Shown here piece after piece: positions 61,101 through 64,000 of a stretch of 64,000 nucleotides of DNA. The first letter of the stretch is position 1. Each line of letters opens with the position of its first letter. The notes beneath the pieces are model-generated. The model saw nothing but the letters and a program-made list of their open reading frames with translations. It was not told where the DNA came from and ran no database searches. Origin of the DNA: Parvularcula sp038749595. Lineage in GTDB: Bacteria; Pseudomonadota; Alphaproteobacteria; Caulobacterales; Parvularculaceae. The DNA is taken from NCBI GenBank assembly GCA_038749595.1, contig JBCDHW010000005.1, positions 186,001 to 250,000 of the forward strand, in the 5' to 3' direction. The position numbers and the translations under genes are program-made.

Positions 61101-61548
61101 TGAAGTTGATGCCGCCAGCGATTGAGCCGCTGTTGGCGATCGTCGCGTCGCCGCCGAATTGCGATGCCGTCACGCCACCGAACAGCGTACCTGCGTTGGT
61201 GAACGCGAGCGTGTTTGTGTTCGACGTGTTGAGGCCGTTGTAGAAAATGTCGACGGCCGCGGTGTCGGTTCCGATCGTGCCGTTGTTGGTGATCGAGACA
61301 ACGCCCGTCTGCCCAACAGAAAAGAATGTGCCCGGCTGCTCCACCGTTGCGCCCGTGGCGATGATCAGCGCGATGTCGTTGCCGCCCAGCGCCGTCACCG
61401 CGTTCTGCACATCGTTCGCGGTGACCGTCATGTCACACGTTATGGTCGTGGTCGCCGTCGTGCACTGAGCCTGCGCAGTGGTGTTGGCGCCGGCTGCAAG
61501 TGCGATCCCCGCAACGCTAAGAGCGAGGTTTTGTTTTTTGCTGAGCAT
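55108..61548 (-). CDS. Giant autotransporter with Thr-rich repeat passenger
   Basis: 2146 residues. The signal peptide MLSKKQNLALSVAGIALAAGANTTAQA is followed by a passenger of about 1800 residues built from beta-helix-like modules (NNGTIG, ANSGSIAGG, TNAGTLFGG). These alternate with Thr/Ser/Asp-rich segments such as NTSTTTTDTTTAVGG. The last 280 or so residues form the beta-barrel (GRFNVWASIQRESVDFEGD ... ENYETANITAGVQIRF with the terminal Phe). Two passenger units, about residues 293 and 370, share an identical 100-base block 231 bases apart. No catalytic motif or RGD is seen. Likely a surface adhesin or biofilm protein. It is divergent from a SARP regulator. Confidence 0.95.
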   Translation of the reverse strand: MLSKKQNLALSVAGIALAAGANTTAQAQCTTATTTITCDMTVTANDVQNAVTALGGNDIALIIATGATVEQPGTFFSVGQTGVVSITNNGTIGTDTAAVDIFYNGLNTSNTNTLAFTNAGTLFGGVTASQFGGDATIANSGSIAGGINFTTIAESAITYSGEGAVTGGVVNLSSRGNITAEFGGNLGTLATGMMASDLEDFFLTSNQFNSVPAEAPVVNGNTTTTNLGGNERVGGTATATVAAGATTGGADIRGIDGASLTVNGTMGADDDGFRDIDIESEGSNFNRVQVVFDDGMGNTSTTTTDTTTAVGGVAAMTIAEGGVVIMDDIDIEGLTASNLTVDGSLTLENFGRVDLDANSSDFVRTTVNTNDGMGNTSTTTTDTTTAVGGVAAMTIAEGGVVIIEDIGIDGRTASNLTVDGLLTIENFGRVELDTTNADDVQTTVNTNDGMGNTTFSFSRVNTEVAGTADLTVGETGTIEGGSVNIFAQGAATIANSGTINAGISASSFNDIFTNDQASTDDGMGNGTSSNASTSTQQASSVTFDNATGGVVGEEGGFVFVNLSSREVAATNSGTIFGSISLGADAFDTASNQSFVRENFVNTQVAFDSTSTASGGDATLVNESGGVIGESPDAPGVVFLSADDTASFTNRGRVNGTVTVRAEPTDSASENNTPLPVVTTDMTTMVVTTVTDVSNSNSTVVGNGTAEIVNDAAGIIVGNITADGNGGASVVNNGSIIGRTTVQSFAADTSSTFESTTTEVFTPGTTADSGTVTTFSSTRTETDVSSGGDVSGTYAGTHGALQFIGAANTSRDGTITQTANGNSNAVISGTVFGTFSGSVVSASFGNPFQGDLALTETVSSELVQDSDGDDRSFTSNSATTATYTRGTGTSSVSVTADAEVTGSVQVSSIGSASVTTSGLIGNDISAFLDADGGRVVTNTVDIVENFDEDGVSTDRTTTDATTNTRSINTGTVTVAVNGGEVEDDVFITGAGGAATFTLAADAAVLDDVNISNASSAAETETRNRTVTTTVTPMETTVVTVTENTDTDAGGNASATIAGVMGREVEDIQDADDFENGSSLFVGTNAGNASASVTGQVGGNITVSAEGFATTFNSEDTRVDGTVTAFMQSNTSTASGGTATFTASGADSDIPVNFGDISVRGFGGSDVTVGANSTVLADGGQSLFVGSVLTNSTDMTTFVFDETTQTGSIGQQTSTNVGSDSTVTNAGQIGRADNSNSSVSVISRTVGTVGNTGTIFGSVSVDSIFQDLAVTTTIADANDVSETQTVDRTYTAVGGTGTVTNSNLIGGNVTVGAVTGTVNNTGVVGGGVFFGQRVDNFTTQTQDTRSQFGDEEITGPITPFVQNYTLNQSAFVEGTINVGGVLSNRSFTDEDFVQTSNASGNRVQTSTINADIQLNDGSVTGGILAEMDLDTGARLTNTNVTLNGSGFVGFDENGIFDVDLFGGLNPFFLNFLGTGLPGTPFDIGLSGTDTFLDLATRFAAINADFDENDFNSFINGVANTGIRGVETLTKTGDGTFVISGPAFDENTSISGIDFFTVDVGAFNIDGGEIQLNISNFSPALVSEQVFFGIHGDVTNSGTLVLGTRIDVEPERFAVDGGLQLINGVDVLHRGNYTQTSTGTLAVGILPSLVRVGLNEPAFVGGGSLDPLSQLVVGVDNSLFTTSEDLLGPFGELSGSIMVEGDLNLAGTVELVSPTRGIFVDGESVDFAMVTGTVTVSANTSFTSDSNFVSFGLGQRDEGGMTVLSATANRAGFDTAATSENGAAVGAAMTAALPGMVTTISNAVDGNIGLGGEAFRNAQDLANLVVGFDTLLTMEQVGQALDDISSGAQYGTLTAIRTTAPFLGAMDPGRVTQGDGRFNVWASIQRESVDFEGDTNVGSENLESDSFGLSAGIGILTEGGEWGLGFGYGETEAEADDLSFVADAETWMIGAFAQQDWRGFTFSGDVVFAWSEWVADRDLGVLSREAFSEFDSKEIRTDIAGSYMFDFDQGWVAPFAEVSFRYFNFDGFTEEGAGSLNLIVEDAENTVINPIIGARAGSSYAVGGAVIRPELLLSYTFQGDNEALRDVAASFAPDTEFRLEGVDPEGFLTVGGGINADFSRNAGAFVRGSFSPGNNYETANITAGVQIRF
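60341..60440. repeat. Exact 100-base direct repeat, copy A
   Basis: Identical to 60572-60671. It encodes VGGVAAMTIAEGGVVI plus the preceding DGMGNTSTTTTDTTTA of the passenger. The period is 231 bases, 77 codons, so the reading frame is kept. Confidence 0.93.
60572..60671. repeat. Exact 100-base direct repeat, copy B
   Basis: Identical to 60341-60440, while the 131 bases between the repeats have diverged (for example DIDIEGLTASNL against DIGIDGRTASNL). This implies gene conversion or a recent partial duplication inside the gene. Confidence 0.93.
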
Positions 61549-61849
61549 GACGTTCCCTTGTGGTTCCTAGACCGATCCATTCGTTACGCGCTCACGCATC
61601 ACGTGCGCGCGATAGAAGGGGGGCAATGGACCCGTCAGCGTTCAGAAAGCGCTCGTGTTACGTGATTTGATCGCTCTAAAAGCGTGAAAACATCAGAAAA
61701 ACTGAAGTTCTTGCTTTGCCTGCGCAGTGACTTCTTTCAGAAGCGTCATGGTTACCGAAAGTTCGGGGAGCGTGGTCGTTAGGAGAGAACGCTCAACCGG
61801 AGGTAGCTGGCTCAGTTTGATCCGACGCCCGGTACGGGGCGGTCAATAA
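61549..61849. promoter_or_regulatory. Divergent promoter region, autotransporter and SARP regulator
   Basis: 301 bases. It contains CACGTG at about 61599 and TTACGTGA near 61656, and an AT-rich part at 61660-61710. No operator can be assigned. The shared region makes direct control of the autotransporter by the regulator plausible. Confidence 0.5.
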
Positions 61850-63604
61850 ATGCGTAAGATTCATCAACGGACGAGGGGGTTCGTGAGCACAAACGGCAAA
61901 GCAACACTTTCACTGTTAGGCGCACCGCGCCTGGAGTGCGCGCGCGGCACACACGTTAAGATTTCAAGCCGTAAGGCGATGGCACTCCTGGCGACCTTGG
62001 CTGCAGCAAAGCATTCGGAGCGGACCCGGGTCTGGTTACAGCAGACCCTCTGGGGATCCCGCAGCGCGTCGCAAGCGCAAAGCAGCCTGCGCCGAGAATT
62101 GTCGAACCTCCGCAAACTGCTCAACGCAGCGGGCATCGATATTCTCGATACGGACTACAGAACTGTCCGGCTGAAGCGCGAGAACATCGACGTCGACATC
62201 CACGCGGCCGACGCGGTATTCACCGATTTTCTGGAAGGTCTCGACCTCGCCGGAGAAGAGGGCTTCGAAGACTGGCTCCGGGAGATGCGGAACCACGAAG
62301 AACCGGCTGAACATGCGCCAGCGCTTTTGTCGGAGCCCACGCACTATAATGACAATCCGTTTCGTGCACCGGCGCGCTCCGCGCATGCGAATTTGCAGCC
62401 GACAATTTCAATTGAGACGCCGCTGCTTTCAGCGGACGACGGGAGCTTAGACGAGCTCGCCCAGAGAGCGCACCTTGAGCTTAGCACGTTGATGATGCGC
62501 CCGAGGCTTCTGCCAACGGTGGCCACACCGCCGCGCACAACAGCGCTCACTTTACGTGAGAACGCCACTGCCGAACCCCAGTCGACGTCACGCTTTATTG
62601 CGCGCGCGCAAGCGATCGCCACGGGGCGGGGCCAAGCGATCAGCTTTGCACTCATCGAGATGCCCGACGCCATCATCCGCTGGAGCGAGACCCGGATGAT
62701 GCCGAAAAATCCGGACGACCACACCCTCAGGCTAGAAGCGGCTCGGGCAACGAGCTCGATCGCCGCGGCCTACCAGCAATGCCTGCGCCGCCTGATCGAC
62801 GACAACGATCCCATCGCATCGCAAGGATTATTTGCGCAGATTTGGCGCATCCGGTTTTGCATTGACGCGTTGTCTCCGTCGGCGCTCGACGAAGCCGATA
62901 TTCTGATGCGCCGCGCCCTTGTTGAACATCCCCACGACAGCGAAGTGTTGATGACCCACGCACATCTCACGCTGTGGCGGCATTGGATGGATAGGGCGGA
63001 CCCAGAGGAAACCCACGCCATAGGGCCGATGATCCGTGCCGCGATGCGTTCCGATCCGATGGATGCCCGGGGCCCTCTGTTTAGTGGTATCCTCTCCACC
63101 TGGCATCGCCAAACGACGGATGCGATCGACAGCCTTAGCCGCGCGTGCCGCCTTGATCCCAGCTCGGCGCAGGCCTTCTCGCACCACGGCTCGGCCTATA
63201 TGCTCGCCGGTGATGCGCAATCCGCACTCGGACTGTTCGAGAAGGCGCTGTTCCTTGCTCCGCTCGACCCCAACCGGTTCTTTATCCAGGGGCAGATCGC
63301 ATCGGCCCTGTGGATGCTGGAGCGGTATGAAGACGCGCTGAAAATGGCACATGAAACGAAAGCCACGCGGCCCGGGTATGTGCTCGCTCACGCCATTGAG
63401 GTGGCATCGCTCAACGCCCTTGGTCGTGGGCGTGAAGCCCGCCGGATCCGGGCGCAGCTGATCGATCGCAAGCAAGACCTCTATAAGTCCATGTTGAAGT
63501 GGTTTCCGTTCACGGATCAATCTTGGATCGAGCGGCTCCACGCCCAGGTCGAGGGCTCGAGCCGAACCAGCACCGCCGTTTCACTCGCTGGCAACGCAGC
63601 GTAA
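61850..63604 (+). CDS. SARP/BTAD-type transcriptional regulator with TPR domain
   Basis: 584 residues from the ATG at 61850; a GTG at 61883 preceded by GAGGGGG is a good alternative. The N-terminal 130 residues follow the SARP pattern: LSLLGAPRLECARGTHVKISSRKAMALLATLA, then QTLWG--S--QAQSSLRRELSNLRKLL (winged helix), then a BTAD-like start (VDIHAADAVFTDFLEG). The C-terminal part has TPR units (FSHHGSAYMLAGDAQSALGLFEKALFLAPLDPNRF). No receiver or ATPase domain. It likely regulates the divergent autotransporter; the ligand is unknown. Confidence 0.82.
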   Translation: MRKIHQRTRGFVSTNGKATLSLLGAPRLECARGTHVKISSRKAMALLATLAAAKHSERTRVWLQQTLWGSRSASQAQSSLRRELSNLRKLLNAAGIDILDTDYRTVRLKRENIDVDIHAADAVFTDFLEGLDLAGEEGFEDWLREMRNHEEPAEHAPALLSEPTHYNDNPFRAPARSAHANLQPTISIETPLLSADDGSLDELAQRAHLELSTLMMRPRLLPTVATPPRTTALTLRENATAEPQSTSRFIARAQAIATGRGQAISFALIEMPDAIIRWSETRMMPKNPDDHTLRLEAARATSSIAAAYQQCLRRLIDDNDPIASQGLFAQIWRIRFCIDALSPSALDEADILMRRALVEHPHDSEVLMTHAHLTLWRHWMDRADPEETHAIGPMIRAAMRSDPMDARGPLFSGILSTWHRQTTDAIDSLSRACRLDPSSAQAFSHHGSAYMLAGDAQSALGLFEKALFLAPLDPNRFFIQGQIASALWMLERYEDALKMAHETKATRPGYVLAHAIEVASLNALGRGREARRIRAQLIDRKQDLYKSMLKWFPFTDQSWIERLHAQVEGSSRTSTAVSLAGNAA

Positions 63605-63640
63605 GAGGCCCTCGTCACAAGGCGGAGGAAAGACCTTCGC

Positions 63641-64000
63641 TTATCGGTTCGGCAGCAGCGTTTCGACGCATTTCTCCGCCCATTCCGCGGGTTTTGGGAA
63701 GGGGCGTTTGGTAACGCCCATCTGTGCACGGATGAACGGTATGCCTTCCCACATGCCAACCAACTGCTCCGCGAGCTCCTGAGCTGTCAGGGGCGTGTCG
63801 ATCCAACCTTGATCGATCGCCTGCGCGAAGAGAGCAGAGAGCACTCCTAAAGTTCGTCCGTATGCAGCGCTATAAAACTCCGATGCGATCTCTGGATGCG
63901 CCCTCGCCTCTTCATGCATCAGTTGACTGAACTGCAGGATCTCAGGCTTGTTGAGAAACTTCATGAGGTTGGTGCCGTAGCGGACGAGAGAGGCCCTCAG
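63641..64000 (-). CDS. TetR/AcrR family regulator, C-terminal part
   Basis: The frame is open from the right edge (LVRYGTNLMKFLNKPEI...) and ends with TAA at 63641; about 119 residues are visible. The helical segment ILQFSQLMHEEARAHPEIASEFYSAAYGRT, followed by AQELAEQLVGMWEG, is the ligand-binding domain of AcrR-like repressors. The DNA-binding helix-turn-helix lies outside the window. Target unknown; a drug-efflux operon may lie to the right. Confidence 0.85.
   Translation of the reverse strand: MRASLVRYGTNLMKFLNKPEILQFSQLMHEEARAHPEIASEFYSAAYGRTLGVLSALFAQAIDQGWIDTPLTAQELAEQLVGMWEGIPFIRAQMGVTKRPFPKPAEWAEKCVETLLPNR

Noticed and set aside
55324..61665. Many plus-strand frames of 100-400 residues
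   Set aside because: They are antisense to the autotransporter gene, whose repeats open all frames.

Overview
The window reads as chromosome of an alphaproteobacterium, GC-rich and gene-dense, most likely from the Parvularculales/Hyphomonadales part of the class. That placement is inferred from gene content and no search was run. The evidence is an F0 ATP synthase operon separate from F1 with duplicated b/b' subunits, a class I (archaeal-type) lysyl-tRNA synthetase, DUF2093 and TIGR02301-like proteins, TTAA-type (CtrA-like) upstream motifs, and three exported proteins with VPxPA-type C-terminal sorting tails. Almost everything is housekeeping or envelope biology. I see no prophage, CRISPR array, insertion sequence, rRNA or tRNA.

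Layout. 1-2.4 kb: the end of an S9 peptidase, then an intergenic mosaic with three copies of a palindromic repeat around one unknown gene. 2.4-6.1 kb: a lipoprotein, groES-groEL with a CIRCE operator, and a sorted PEP-CTERM-like protein. 6.2-16.5 kb: tadA, a membrane protein, an acyl-CoA dehydrogenase, a DoxX protein, lysK, an unknown membrane protein, a lone prkA and a second sorted protein. 16.6-20.7 kb: ppa, a glutaminase with the complete animal-type domain plan, and a three-gene pilin-like/chaperone-like/SPOR operon. 20.9-28.8 kb: bdhA-patatin, two paralogous secreted proteins, an HMCES/YedK-like protein that lacks its catalytic Cys2, a Nudix hydrolase, small envelope genes, and DUF2093-M23 peptidase. 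28.9-31.5 kb: atpI-B-E-F'-F. 31.5-35 kb: ctaE-DUF983-SURF1 and a BCCT transporter. 35.3-38.2 kb: a secreted PilJ-type protein, a Sel1/peptidoglycan-binding-like membrane protein and a lipoprotein. 38.2-42.3 kb: a SulP transporter, a PGPGW-like protein and UbiD. 42.4-46.5 kb: a subtilase lipoprotein with a 25-proline linker, a SleB hydrolase lipoprotein and a third sorted protein. 46.5-48.8 kb: a palindrome cluster, a lower-GC DUF5677-like gene, and nrdB under two NrdR boxes. 49.1-55 kb: an LpxR-like deacylase, exported MsrA, mannose-1-phosphate guanylyltransferase, DUF2855-GST and a dipeptide-epimerase-like enzyme. 55.1-63.6 kb: a 2146-residue autotransporter divergent from a SARP/TPR regulator. 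63.6-64 kb: the C-terminal part of a TetR regulator.

The best candidates for something new are the autotransporter/SARP pair, the usher-less pilin-chaperone-SPOR operon, the Cys2-less HMCES-like protein, the eukaryote-type glutaminase, the tandem secreted paralogs, and the recurrent TTAA motif together with the NrdR boxes at nrdB.
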